64,000 nucleotides of DNA from Planctomycetaceae bacterium. GTDB taxonomy: Bacteria > Planctomycetota > Planctomycetia > Pirellulales > Lacipirellulaceae. The notes beneath the pieces are model-generated. The model searched no databases. It saw only the letters and a list, made by a program, of their open reading frames with translations, and was not told the DNA's origin. The position numbers and the translations under genes are program-made. How positions within the stretch are numbered: position 1 is the stretch's first letter; every line of letters starts with the position of its first letter. Shown here piece by piece: positions 43,151 through 51,717 of the stretch. The stretch is taken from NCBI GenBank assembly GCA_002702655.1, contig PABB01000011.1:1-64000 (forward strand), written 5' to 3'.

Positions 43151-44424
43151 GCCGCCCTGTCCCATCCGTTGCCGTGCGCCCGCACGTCTGCACCGCCTGC
43201 AGCCTGCTGTGCGACGATGTGCAAGTGCGTGTGGACGGCGAGCGGGTCGTGAGCGTCGAGCCCGCTTGCCCTAAAGCTGTCGAGCGGCTGACATCGACCG
43301 CAATCGCAGCGACGTGCGCCGTCGGCGGAAAGGCGGCCGATTACGAGCGGGCCGTTGCCGCCGCCGCCGAACTGCTTGCCGCCGCAAAGATGCCCGTCGT
43401 CACCGGACTGCAATACGCGACAGTCGCGGCGATGCGCGCCGCGATTGAGCTTGCCGAGCGGTTGGGCGCGACCATCGACCCCATCGACGACCGCGGCCGC
43501 AGCGGGGAGTTCGCCGCCGTGCAATCGGTGGGCGCCGTGACCGCGACGCTGGGCGAGATCGCCGCCCGGGCCGATCTGGTCGTCAACTGGTTTGTCGACC
43601 CGGTCGCGACTCACCCCCGGCTGCGCGAACGGTTAGGCGATTCGCCAACGCTCGGCGCCGCGACGGGCGCAACGCGACAGTGGATCGATGTGGCGACCAA
43701 ACTCCAAGCGACGGACGCCGCCGAATCGGCACGCGTCCTGCGCGCTCTGCTGCAAGACGCTCCCCTCGACGAGCAGCGTGCCGAAACGACTGCCGGCGTG
43801 CCTTTGGCGAAGTGGCGCGACCTGGCCGACCAACTGGCCGCCGCAAAGTACGTCGCGTTCGTCTTCGACGAAACAACGCTGGGCGTCGACGACAGAGACG
43901 ACCAGCGGCGGCTAGCGAAGGTGGCGTTGGCCGAGTTGGTCGCCGCTCTGCACCAGCACACGCGCTGCGTCGCGCTGCCGCTGGCCCCCGGCGGCAACCT
44001 GGCGGGCGTCCGCCAGACGCTGACCTGGCAAACGGGGTTTCCGGGAGCCGTCACTTTCGCCAGCGGAGCGCCGGAGTACCACCCCGACGAGGCGACGGGC
44101 CAGCAGATGCTCGCGCGCGGCGAGGCCGACGCCGTGCTGGTAGTCGGCGGCGACCCGCTGGGCAAACACTCGACTTGGAGCCCGACCGCCCGCGATGCGT
44201 TCTGCTCGACGCCGACAATCGTCATCGACAGCACCGACACGGCGACGAGGCAAGCGGCCGCGGTGGCACTCGCGGTACGGCCGTTTCACATCGCAGAGGC
44301 GGGCTCCGTGTTTCGCACCGATGGCGTTGCATTGCCGTTGGCGGCGGCGGTGGATTCGCACTTGCCGAGCTGCGAGCAGGTGCTTCGCGACATCGCCGCG
44401 GCGCTATTGTCCCGCGGCGGTTGA
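43147..44424 (+). CDS. fhcB: Formylmethanofuran dehydrogenase subunit B-like protein
   Basis: A subunit of the formyltransferase/hydrolase complex, which in bacteria moves formyl groups from a methanofuran-type carrier to formate. The 425 residues keep the N-terminal cysteine cluster C15-x2-C18-x3-C22-D-D and C41 of the archaeal redox subunit, but no Cys occurs in the following 200-plus residues, so the metal-ligand Cys/Sec of the archaeal enzyme is absent. The start GTG overlaps the upstream stop. Its end overlaps the end of the convergent DUF885 gene by 21 bases. The other subunits lie at 47971 (A) and 58829 (C); D is not in the window. Confidence 0.88.
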   Translation: MSRPVPSVAVRPHVCTACSLLCDDVQVRVDGERVVSVEPACPKAVERLTSTAIAATCAVGGKAADYERAVAAAAELLAAAKMPVVTGLQYATVAAMRAAIELAERLGATIDPIDDRGRSGEFAAVQSVGAVTATLGEIAARADLVVNWFVDPVATHPRLRERLGDSPTLGAATGATRQWIDVATKLQATDAAESARVLRALLQDAPLDEQRAETTAGVPLAKWRDLADQLAAAKYVAFVFDETTLGVDDRDDQRRLAKVALAELVAALHQHTRCVALPLAPGGNLAGVRQTLTWQTGFPGAVTFASGAPEYHPDEATGQQMLARGEADAVLVVGGDPLGKHSTWSPTARDAFCSTPTIVIDSTDTATRQAAAVALAVRPFHIAEAGSVFRTDGVALPLAAAVDSHLPSCEQVLRDIAAALLSRGG

Positions 44425-46218
44425 GTGTCCCGACTCGGCCTGCTGCTCGTCGATCCACCCCTGCACGTTCGCTTCCAGCACGTCCAGCGGCACCGATCCG
44501 GCGCCCAGCACGACGTCGTGGAAGCCGCGCACGTCGAACCGCGTGCCTAGCGCCGCTTCGGCCTGTTTGCGCAGGTCCACGATTTTCAGCTGCCCCGTCT
44601 TGTACGCCAGCGCTTGGCCTGGCCAGCCGATGTACCGGTCCACCTCCGCCTCGATGTTGTGTCGCGACAGGGCCGAGTTGGACGCCATGTACTCAATCGC
44701 CTGCGGGCGGGTCCAGTTGAAGTAATGGATGCCCGTGTCGACCACCAGCCGGCAGGCCCGCCACATTTCCATCGAAAGCCGGCCGAAGTTGCTGTAGGGA
44801 TCTTCGTACAGCCCGATCTCCAGCCCCAGTCGCTCGGAGTACAGCGCCCAACCCTCGATGAACACGGTGAAGCCGGAGAACCGCCGGAACATCGGCAGGT
44901 CGTCCATCTCCTGCTGCAGGGCCAGTTGCAGATGGTGGCCCGGCACGGCTTCGTGCGCGGCCAGCGACTCCAGCGCGTACAGCGGCCGCGACTTCAGGTT
45001 GTACGTGTTGAGGTAAAAGAACCCCGCCTTGGTCCCGTCGCCGGTGGGAACCATGTAATACGCGCTGGTCGTGCGGGGTGCGATGTAGTCCGGCACGGGC
45101 CGCAGTCCGTACGGCATCCGCGGCAACTTGCCGAATAGCGCGGGCAACTCGCCGTCGATGCGTTTTAGGATGGCGGACGCTTCCTTGAGCAACTCCTCGG
45201 GCGACTCGGCGTAGTATTTGGGTTCGGTGCGCAGGTGCTCGAAAAAGTCGCCAAGATCGCCCTCGAAGCCGACTTCTTGCATGATGGCTTCCATTTCGCC
45301 GCGGATGCGGGCCACCTCGGCTTCGCCCAGGCGGTGCACCTCCTCGGGCGTCACGTCGAGCGTGGTGAACCGCCGGACGCGGTGACGGTAGAAGTCCCGC
45401 CCCTGCGGCAACGCCGAGGCGCCAATCGACCCGCGCGCCGTCGGGACGTACTCGTCGCGCAGAAAATCGCGAAACGCCTCGTAGCCCGGCACGATTCCCG
45501 TGCGGATCGCGTCGGCCGCCGCGGTGCGCAAGCGGTCGTGCTCGGCGGCGGGGACCGTGGCGGGTAACTCGACCAGCGGCTCGTAGAACAGGCTCTTGGT
45601 CGGATCCTGCACGATGTGCGTGTCGACCGCCGGCTCCCAGTCCTGCAGGATCACCGCGGGCAGCGTCTGCTCGCGGCGAATCCCCTCGCGCATCAACTCG
45701 ATGTGCCCCTGAGCGTAGCCGGCGAACGCCTGCAGCCGGGCGATGTAGTCTTCGAAGTCGTCGGTCGTGACCAGCGGCGCTTGGGTCCGGTAGTCGGGAA
45801 ACTCGACGTGAAACCCGCTGCGGCTGGTGATCGGCGTCAGGTGCGTGCCGAACTCGTACTCGGCGATCCCCTCGCGAAGTTGCCGCGCCAGGATGTCGTA
45901 GTTCACCCGGTCGGCGGGCGCGAGTTCGGTACGCGGAATCTCTGCGAGCCGCTGCTGGAACTGCTGGTCCGCTGCGTTGCGCCGCGCGCTGGCGGCCAGC
46001 GACACCTCCGGCAGTTTGTCATTGGCCCGATGATCGCCCACGCTGGTGGCGAATAGGGGATCTTGCTCCAGGCCGTACTCCCACATTTCGTCGATGAGGG
46101 CGTGGAAGTCGGACGGTGCGTCGGCGTGGACACGCGCGGGCGGACCGGCCAGAAGCGCGAGTAGCAGCGTGAAATTGCAGGCGAGGATCAACGGACGATT
46201 GAGTTGGATTTTGGGCAT
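44404..46218 (-). CDS. DUF885 family exported peptidase-like protein
   Basis: 604 residues with a signal peptide (1-32). The DUF885 family is related to zinc metallopeptidases: H-E-A-V-P-G-H-H-L near residue 430 gives the zinc-binding histidines, and E-G-W-A-L-Y-S-E-R-L supplies the third ligand region. Probably a periplasmic or cell-surface peptidase; substrate unknown. It converges with fhcB and overlaps its last 21 bases. Transcribed alone. Confidence 0.88.
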   Translation of the reverse strand: MPKIQLNRPLILACNFTLLLALLAGPPARVHADAPSDFHALIDEMWEYGLEQDPLFATSVGDHRANDKLPEVSLAASARRNAADQQFQQRLAEIPRTELAPADRVNYDILARQLREGIAEYEFGTHLTPITSRSGFHVEFPDYRTQAPLVTTDDFEDYIARLQAFAGYAQGHIELMREGIRREQTLPAVILQDWEPAVDTHIVQDPTKSLFYEPLVELPATVPAAEHDRLRTAAADAIRTGIVPGYEAFRDFLRDEYVPTARGSIGASALPQGRDFYRHRVRRFTTLDVTPEEVHRLGEAEVARIRGEMEAIMQEVGFEGDLGDFFEHLRTEPKYYAESPEELLKEASAILKRIDGELPALFGKLPRMPYGLRPVPDYIAPRTTSAYYMVPTGDGTKAGFFYLNTYNLKSRPLYALESLAAHEAVPGHHLQLALQQEMDDLPMFRRFSGFTVFIEGWALYSERLGLEIGLYEDPYSNFGRLSMEMWRACRLVVDTGIHYFNWTRPQAIEYMASNSALSRHNIEAEVDRYIGWPGQALAYKTGQLKIVDLRKQAEAALGTRFDVRGFHDVVLGAGSVPLDVLEANVQGWIDEQQAESGHSTAAGQ

Positions 46219-46343
46219 GACTCTATCGTGGTGGACTGCCCCAAAACCTGTTCCACAGGTTGTGAGAGTACGGATTGGTTAATTCCACTGGCCCCGCGGC
46301 GTGGCGCTGCAGCGTTCCTGGTTCGGCCACGAGGTCACTCCGG

Positions 46344-46775
46344 TCATTTGGTTTTCTCGACGAACACTGTGAGGGTGTTTGACAGAGCAAAGGCGTCCTT
46401 CAGCGCGATCGTATGACGTCCGGCCGTCAAGAACTCCGCTGGAACAAGATATTCCGATAGAGAAAAACCGGTGCGCCAAGACGACTTGGGAATGATCTTC
46501 CCAGGACCATTCCACGCTGTGGCGTGCTTGGGATCTCGCTTATACTCCCGCCCGTCCCAAACGACCGACAGCCCCCAGTAGAGGTCGGGAGCAACCATTT
46601 CCTTCACTCCCAAGTCGCGTATGACTATCTGGCTGGATACGGCGTCAGCTTTGTCAAACACGACCCTATCGCCGACCAGAACAATTTCATAGGGCGAAGA
46701 TGAACCGGCGGGGCTTCCTGACTGGGCAAGAGCCAGAGGCAGCAAAACGAGAGCAATGAATACCGTGATCTTCAT
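46344..46775 (-). CDS. Small exported protein of unknown function
   Basis: 143 residues. A clear signal peptide (K-I-T-V-F-I-A-L-V-L-L-P-L-A-L-A) precedes a beta-rich domain containing Y-W-G-L-S-V-V-W-D-G-R-E-Y-K-R-D-P and G-R-H-T-I-A-L-K-D-A, resembling immunoglobulin-like domains found in exported proteins. Codon use is less GC-rich than in the flanking genes, so it may be acquired. No operon partner. Confidence 0.7.
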   Translation of the reverse strand: MKITVFIALVLLPLALAQSGSPAGSSSPYEIVLVGDRVVFDKADAVSSQIVIRDLGVKEMVAPDLYWGLSVVWDGREYKRDPKHATAWNGPGKIIPKSSWRTGFSLSEYLVPAEFLTAGRHTIALKDAFALSNTLTVFVEKTK

Positions 46776-46955
46776 GGTGCGCGGGGGTGCTATGGCCTAA
46801 CTTGTTGATTTGTTGAATGGCTGATCAGTGCACTGCAGCGTAGGCTGCAACCTGGCTCGCAGTCGTTCGATCGAGGCTAACTCAATGGCATCCGTCAGTT
46901 GCGTGCATGTCACGCGATTCCATGCGTGCCGGACGCCATATTCTCTTGGACCTTT

Positions 46956-46987
46956 CATGCCCACGCCGGAGGACCGGCGTGGGCATG
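46956..46987. repeat. REP-like hairpin, CATGCCCACG family, copy 2
   Basis: Stem CATGCCCACGCCGG / CCGGCGTGGGCATG around AGGA, eight bases from the stop of the DinB-like gene, so it may also serve as its terminator. Confidence 0.75.
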
Positions 46988-46994
46988 GCGCCGG

Positions 46995-47540
46995 CTACCG
47001 CAGCGGCTTCTTGCCCATCAGTCGCCGCAGCATGGCGATCTGGCCGGCGTGGATTGCCTCGTGATGCGGCGCCATTTCGATTGCTTCCAAATTGGTCTTG
47101 AACACCGGGTGCGGCGGATCGACCGGCTCGGCCAACTGAGCGGCCGAGTACTTGGGCACGGCCTCCACGGCCCGCTCGAACACGCCATCGAAGACCCGCT
47201 GGATTTCGTCGACCGACAACCGCCCGTCGTCGTCCGAACGCGGCGCGCTGCCCACGCCAAACTGGGCGAGGTAGTCGGCGGGGCACCAGGCGTCGTCCTC
47301 AGGCAGTTGGCCACGGATGCGGCGAAAGCATAGCGAATACTGCGCCACGGCCACATGCATCACCTGCCAAGCAACGTGCGTCGGATACTGCGGCGGCGAC
47401 CAGTACCACTGGTCGGGCGTCAGGTCGGCCAAAAAGTTCTGCGTGGCGCGGCGGGCGAACTTCAACCGCTCGACGATCATCAGCATGCGAGCGGCATGGT
47501 CGGCCGGCGAAACGTCGCGCACCGGGGCATCATGCGACAT
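46995..47540 (-). CDS. DinB-like superfamily protein
   Basis: 181 residues in the four-helix DinB/YfiT fold, whose members bind a metal and include thiol-dependent transferases. Metal-binding histidines are likely in H-V-A-W-Q-V-M-H-V-A and A-P-H-H-E-A-I-H-A-G-Q-I. The reaction is unknown. The ATG at 47540 was taken; a TTG at 47549 adds three residues. Monocistronic, divergent from fhcA with a repeat-rich gap. Confidence 0.8.
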   Translation of the reverse strand: MSHDAPVRDVSPADHAARMLMIVERLKFARRATQNFLADLTPDQWYWSPPQYPTHVAWQVMHVAVAQYSLCFRRIRGQLPEDDAWCPADYLAQFGVGSAPRSDDDGRLSVDEIQRVFDGVFERAVEAVPKYSAAQLAEPVDPPHPVFKTNLEAIEMAPHHEAIHAGQIAMLRRLMGKKPLR

Positions 47541-47970
47541 GGGGGGCAACTCCGTCTGTCGTGGCGTGTCCAGAAGGTTGCGGTTAGCATAACGGTCGGC
47601 GGCGATCGTTTGGATATTGGGAACCGCGAAAGCCGCGAAAAGTCGCGAAACGGACGTAGGTCAGGCTTTCCAGCCTGACGTGACGCACATGGTCCCATCT
47701 CCCGAAAGGAGAGTTGACAAGAGCCCAGCGATTTACCGCTGGGACAGGCGGCAAGGACACACGTAGTCCCGCCAGGGACGGCTGAACTCCCGGCAGCCAA
47801 TCGCCGCGTCAGTCGTCCCTGACGGGACTCGCGCTGATTCTGCCTCCGCTACCCAGCGATGAATCGCTGGGCTATTGTCGGCCGTCCCTCCGGGACGCGT
47901 TGGGCTTCGGACAAAGGTGGTGAATCAAACCTTGACTGCGCCAGGCTGGAAAGCCTGGCCCACGGTGAGT
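47541..47970. repeat. Repeat-dense gap upstream of fhcA
   Basis: 430 bases with at least six palindromes. REP GTAGGTCAGGC at 47656-47679; a nested set with outer arms AGCCCAGCGATTTACCGCTG (47722) and its relative at 47850-47872, and inner arms AGTCCCGCCAGGGACG (47765) and CGTCCCTGACGGGACT (47814); a short hairpin at 47882-47897; and CCAGGCTGGAAAGCCTGG at 47941-47958, only 13 bases from the fhcA start. No gene seen. Confidence 0.75.
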
Positions 47971-49593
47971 ATGGATTATCTGAAGATCACCGGCGGCGCC
48001 GTTTACGACCCGGCCAACGGCGTCGATGGCGAGGTGCGCGACCTGTGGATTGCCGACGGCCAGATCGTCGCGGCGCCGACCGATCCGGCCGTGCGGCCGG
48101 CGCGGACCCTCGACGCGACCGGGCTGGTCGTGATGCCGGGCGGGGTCGACATGCATTGCCACATCGTCGGCCCGGCGGTGAACGCCGCGCGGCTGATGAC
48201 GCCCCAGGCGCGCCGACCGCCGCACGTCGACGCGGCGCGCCCCGGTCTGCGGAGCGGGACGCGGGGACTCGTCCCCAGCACGTTCACGACCGGCCACCTC
48301 TACGCCGGGCTGGGATACACCACGGCGTTTGACGCGGCGATCGCCCCGCTGGCCGCCCGGCACGCGCATCTGGAAATGGCCGATACGCCCTGCCTCGACA
48401 AGGGCTTCTACGTGCTGGTGGGCAACAACCGGTACGCGCTGCAGTGCATCGAGCGCGGCGAGCGCGAGCAGCTGCGCAACTTTCTGGCATGGCTCCTCGA
48501 GCGAGCCGGCGCGTACGCGCCCAAGTTGGTGAACCCCGGCGGCGTGGAAGCGTGGAAGCGCTCTCCCGACGGCGCGAAGACGGGGCTCGACGATCCAGCG
48601 CCCGGCTACGCGATCACGCCGCGCGACGTGATTCGCGAGTTGGTCGCCGCGGCCAACGACCTGGGTCTGCCGCACCCGGCGCACATTCACTGCAACCAAC
48701 TCGGCATGCCGGGCAATTGGACCACGACGCTGGAGACGATGCGGGCTATTGAGGGCCGGCGGGCCCACCTCACGCACATTCAGTTCCACAGCTATGGCGG
48801 CGGCGAAGAGCAAGCCATGTGCAGCCGCGTCGCCGAGTTGGCCGAGTACGTCAACGCCCATCCTGAGCTGACCGTCGACGTGGGCCAGGTGATGTTCGGC
48901 GACGCGCTGGCACTGACCGCCGACGGCGGGGCCGGCTACTTTCTGCACAAGCTGTACGGGGACCGCTGGACGAACATCGACGTCGAATGCGAAGCGGGGT
49001 GCGGCGTCACCCCGATCAAGTATCGCCGCAAAAGCGTGGTGCACGCGCTGCAGTGGGCGATCGGACTGGAGTGGTACCTGCTGGTCGACGACCCGTGGCA
49101 GGTGATGATGAGCACCGACCACCCCAACGGCGGCTCGTTCCTGGCCTACCCGCAGATTATCGCCCTGTTGATGGATCGCGGTCTGCGCGCCGACATGCTC
49201 GCCCGCTGCCCCGCGGCAGTGCGCGAGCGCTGCCAACTGGCCGATTTGGATCGCGAATACACGCTGGGGGAAATCGCCACGATTACCCGCGCGGCGCCAG
49301 CCCGGGCGCTGGGGCTTGCCAGCAAAGGCCACCTGGGCGTCGGCGCCGATGCCGATGTGACGATCTATACGCCCTCGGACGACCGGCAAGCGATGTTCGA
49401 ACTGCCGCGGCTGGTGCTCAAGGCCGGCGAGATCGTGGTCGAGCAGGGCGAAGTTCGCACCGCCCCTGCGGGCGCCACGCTGCGCGCACCGACGAAGTGC
49501 GAGGACGCGACCGCCGAGGCAACGATTGCCCGCTGGTTCGAGACGAACTATTCGCTCCAGTTGCGTAACTTCGGCGGCGCGCCGGCGCCATAG
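47971..49593 (+). CDS. fhcA: Formylmethanofuran dehydrogenase subunit A (amidohydrolase)
   Basis: The hydrolytic subunit that releases formate from the formyl carrier. The 540 residues are of the amidohydrolase class with a binuclear metal site: G-G-V-D-M-H-C-H-I, H-I-H-C-N, T-H-I-Q-F-H-S-Y-G-G-G and S-T-D-H-P-N-G-G. The ATG at 47971 fits the family start (M-D-Y-L-K-I-T-G-G). The last 46 bases overlap the 3' end of the convergent Hint gene. It is 3.5 kb downstream of fhcB rather than adjacent. Confidence 0.93.
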   Translation: MDYLKITGGAVYDPANGVDGEVRDLWIADGQIVAAPTDPAVRPARTLDATGLVVMPGGVDMHCHIVGPAVNAARLMTPQARRPPHVDAARPGLRSGTRGLVPSTFTTGHLYAGLGYTTAFDAAIAPLAARHAHLEMADTPCLDKGFYVLVGNNRYALQCIERGEREQLRNFLAWLLERAGAYAPKLVNPGGVEAWKRSPDGAKTGLDDPAPGYAITPRDVIRELVAAANDLGLPHPAHIHCNQLGMPGNWTTTLETMRAIEGRRAHLTHIQFHSYGGGEEQAMCSRVAELAEYVNAHPELTVDVGQVMFGDALALTADGGAGYFLHKLYGDRWTNIDVECEAGCGVTPIKYRRKSVVHALQWAIGLEWYLLVDDPWQVMMSTDHPNGGSFLAYPQIIALLMDRGLRADMLARCPAAVRERCQLADLDREYTLGEIATITRAAPARALGLASKGHLGVGADADVTIYTPSDDRQAMFELPRLVLKAGEIVVEQGEVRTAPAGATLRAPTKCEDATAEATIARWFETNYSLQLRNFGGAPAP

Positions 49594-51506
49594 ACTTGGC
49601 TGGCGAGCGTCTCGACGCTGCGGTCGGACTTCATCCCCGGAATCGGCGCCAAGGTCGGCTGCGGGCAACTGTTGTCGTGCACCAGCACCTTCTGCCGACC
49701 GACAAAGTAAGTGTGGAAGTCGTCAACGACCAGGTTGAACGCGTCCTCGCCGTCGAACTCGTCGACCGCGGAGATTTCTAATGCGTCGCCAGCGCCGACG
49801 AGTCGCAGTTGCGGCTGCAGAAACTTGGCCATGCACCAGCCCTCGCCGACGACCCAGAACCGATGTCCACGGGTCGAGCGGATGACTTCGCCCCCCGGCA
49901 GCGTGAGGGCGACATACGCGGTCGGCGGTCGCACGGTGGTCTGCATCACGGGGCGGTAGGCCAACTCGCCTGTGAGCGGATTCTGGCTGAGCACCAGCTC
50001 GCCGGGGGTGATCAGCTCGATCGGCGTCGGCCCGCGATTAGTCCACACTGGCGTGCCGGCGGCGAAACACGACATGCCCCCGAACCCCACCGGCGGGCGA
50101 ATGTAGGTGTACCGGTAATCGTTGTACTCGCTCGCTTCGGTCGGCCGATCCTCGGGGATGAACAAGTCGTTGAAGTCGGCCCACTGCTGGCGCCAGATGG
50201 CGGGGTCGCTGCCGAGATCATGCCCGGTAATGATCTGAAACGCTTCGGCCGCGCGGTCGTTAATCACCAGCCGCTGCTCATTCTGGGCGGCGACGACCTC
50301 CTGGCGCTGGGCGGCCGCCTGATTGGCCAGCTGCCATTGTCGCGCAACGGTCGGCTCAAAGCGGACGGAAGTGAACTCTTGCACATTTGTCGGCGAGATC
50401 GTGGAGTGAACCAATCGCTCGACGTGGCTGCGGTCCGCCTCGGCGCCTTCCTGCCGATAGACGGCCGTCATCCGCACCGTGCCGCTGTTGTCTTGCTCGA
50501 CTTGCACGTCGACCTCCACCGGCGACTGCATCGCGGCCATCATCATCGGCATGTAGTCGGTCGGCCGGCGGTCGCGCAGCCCCGCGGCGGCGGCTGCGCG
50601 CAAGTCCGCCTCGTCGCCATGAATTGCCCACTCGGCCAGCAGTTGCGTGGCGGCATGCTGAGGCATCGCTCGCACCGCGGACACGATCGCCAACGCCAAG
50701 TCGCGACGGAAATCATTCGCGGCGGCCGTGCTCCCCAAGCGGCGCGCCAGGCCGCGCTCGAAGGAATCATCCATTCTGATCGTTTGCCGCAAAGCGGGAA
50801 TTGCGGCCGTGTCGCGGACTGCGGCAAACCGGCCGAACACTTCAGCACGCTCCGCACCGTTGCCGGCGAGCGCTTCCTGCACCCACGCATCGAACTGCCG
50901 GCCGTATTTGCGCAGGTCGAGTTGCCGTTGTTTCTCCGCCGCCAGCTCCGCGTCGATTTGCTCCCGGGTCGCCAAGCCGCCGCGGAAAGGTTGCAGTCCC
51001 AGCCGGCGTTGCGAGTCGCGATCGTCGGGCTGCTGCCACAGGATCGCCGTGCGATGGTACCGCTCCTCCTCCGGCAAATCGTTGCGCGCGCACCAGTCGG
51101 CGAGTTGCCGGTGGTACTCCAGCGACTCCGGCGCCGAGCCGCGCAGGTGCTGATACTCGTCGCGCCTGGGATCAAGATTCACGACGCCCGCCACGTACTC
51201 GGGGGTGCGCCACGCGCCTTCAAACAGGACCCGGCCTTGCTGCCACTGCACTTCGGGCTGCCGCGGAGCAATCGCGTCGGCCGCTTCGAGCAGCTCGGCA
51301 TGCCGGGCGTCGTCGCCCGCCAGTTCCGCCGACAGGGCCGATTGCACCAGATCTTCGGCGCGCGACTGCTTCGATTCGCCGCGACATGGGGCGACCGCAA
51401 CTGCAAGCGTCAGCAGCACCGCCGCCGAAGTGCGCAAGCACAGTTTGTGGGAGCGGAGACGGCGGCGCAATAAATGCGCACAGACCAACCTGAACTGCAC
51501 GTTCAC
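49548..51506 (-). CDS. Exported protein with C-terminal Hint (intein-like) domain
   Basis: 652 residues. A signal peptide (about 20-42) is followed by a helical, charge-rich region with HEAT-like spacing (to about 470). The Hint domain starts at Cys480 (S-C-F-A-A-G-T-P-V-W-T), contains the T-x-x-H block (S-T-R-G-H-R-F) and ends V-L-V-H-D-N612-S. His-Asp-Asn followed by Ser/Cys is the classic C-terminal splice or cleavage junction. A 40-residue tail follows (613-652). This looks like an autoprocessing module on a secreted protein, as in bacterial intein-like proteins or polymorphic-toxin precursors, but no toxin domain is seen. The GTG at 51506 was chosen with AGAGGTGA upstream. Confidence 0.82.
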   Translation of the reverse strand: MNVQFRLVCAHLLRRRLRSHKLCLRTSAAVLLTLAVAVAPCRGESKQSRAEDLVQSALSAELAGDDARHAELLEAADAIAPRQPEVQWQQGRVLFEGAWRTPEYVAGVVNLDPRRDEYQHLRGSAPESLEYHRQLADWCARNDLPEEERYHRTAILWQQPDDRDSQRRLGLQPFRGGLATREQIDAELAAEKQRQLDLRKYGRQFDAWVQEALAGNGAERAEVFGRFAAVRDTAAIPALRQTIRMDDSFERGLARRLGSTAAANDFRRDLALAIVSAVRAMPQHAATQLLAEWAIHGDEADLRAAAAAGLRDRRPTDYMPMMMAAMQSPVEVDVQVEQDNSGTVRMTAVYRQEGAEADRSHVERLVHSTISPTNVQEFTSVRFEPTVARQWQLANQAAAQRQEVVAAQNEQRLVINDRAAEAFQIITGHDLGSDPAIWRQQWADFNDLFIPEDRPTEASEYNDYRYTYIRPPVGFGGMSCFAAGTPVWTNRGPTPIELITPGELVLSQNPLTGELAYRPVMQTTVRPPTAYVALTLPGGEVIRSTRGHRFWVVGEGWCMAKFLQPQLRLVGAGDALEISAVDEFDGEDAFNLVVDDFHTYFVGRQKVLVHDNSCPQPTLAPIPGMKSDRSVETLASQVYGAGAPPKLRNWSE

Positions 51507-51717
51507 GACAATCACCTCTGTTCCGAAGGCCAATCGTGGAACGCCAACGCGGGACTTCGCACTTGGCTGCGCGGTCCCAGCGCGGCCCGCCCCTCCTGAA
51601 AAATGGTCGCACGAGCGACTACGCGGAATATACCCGCTGCGTCGGGGGGACGGCAAATCTTTCGCCGCGGCAGGCGGAACGCGGATCGTCAAACTGGGGC
51701 GAATGGGATGAATTGCC

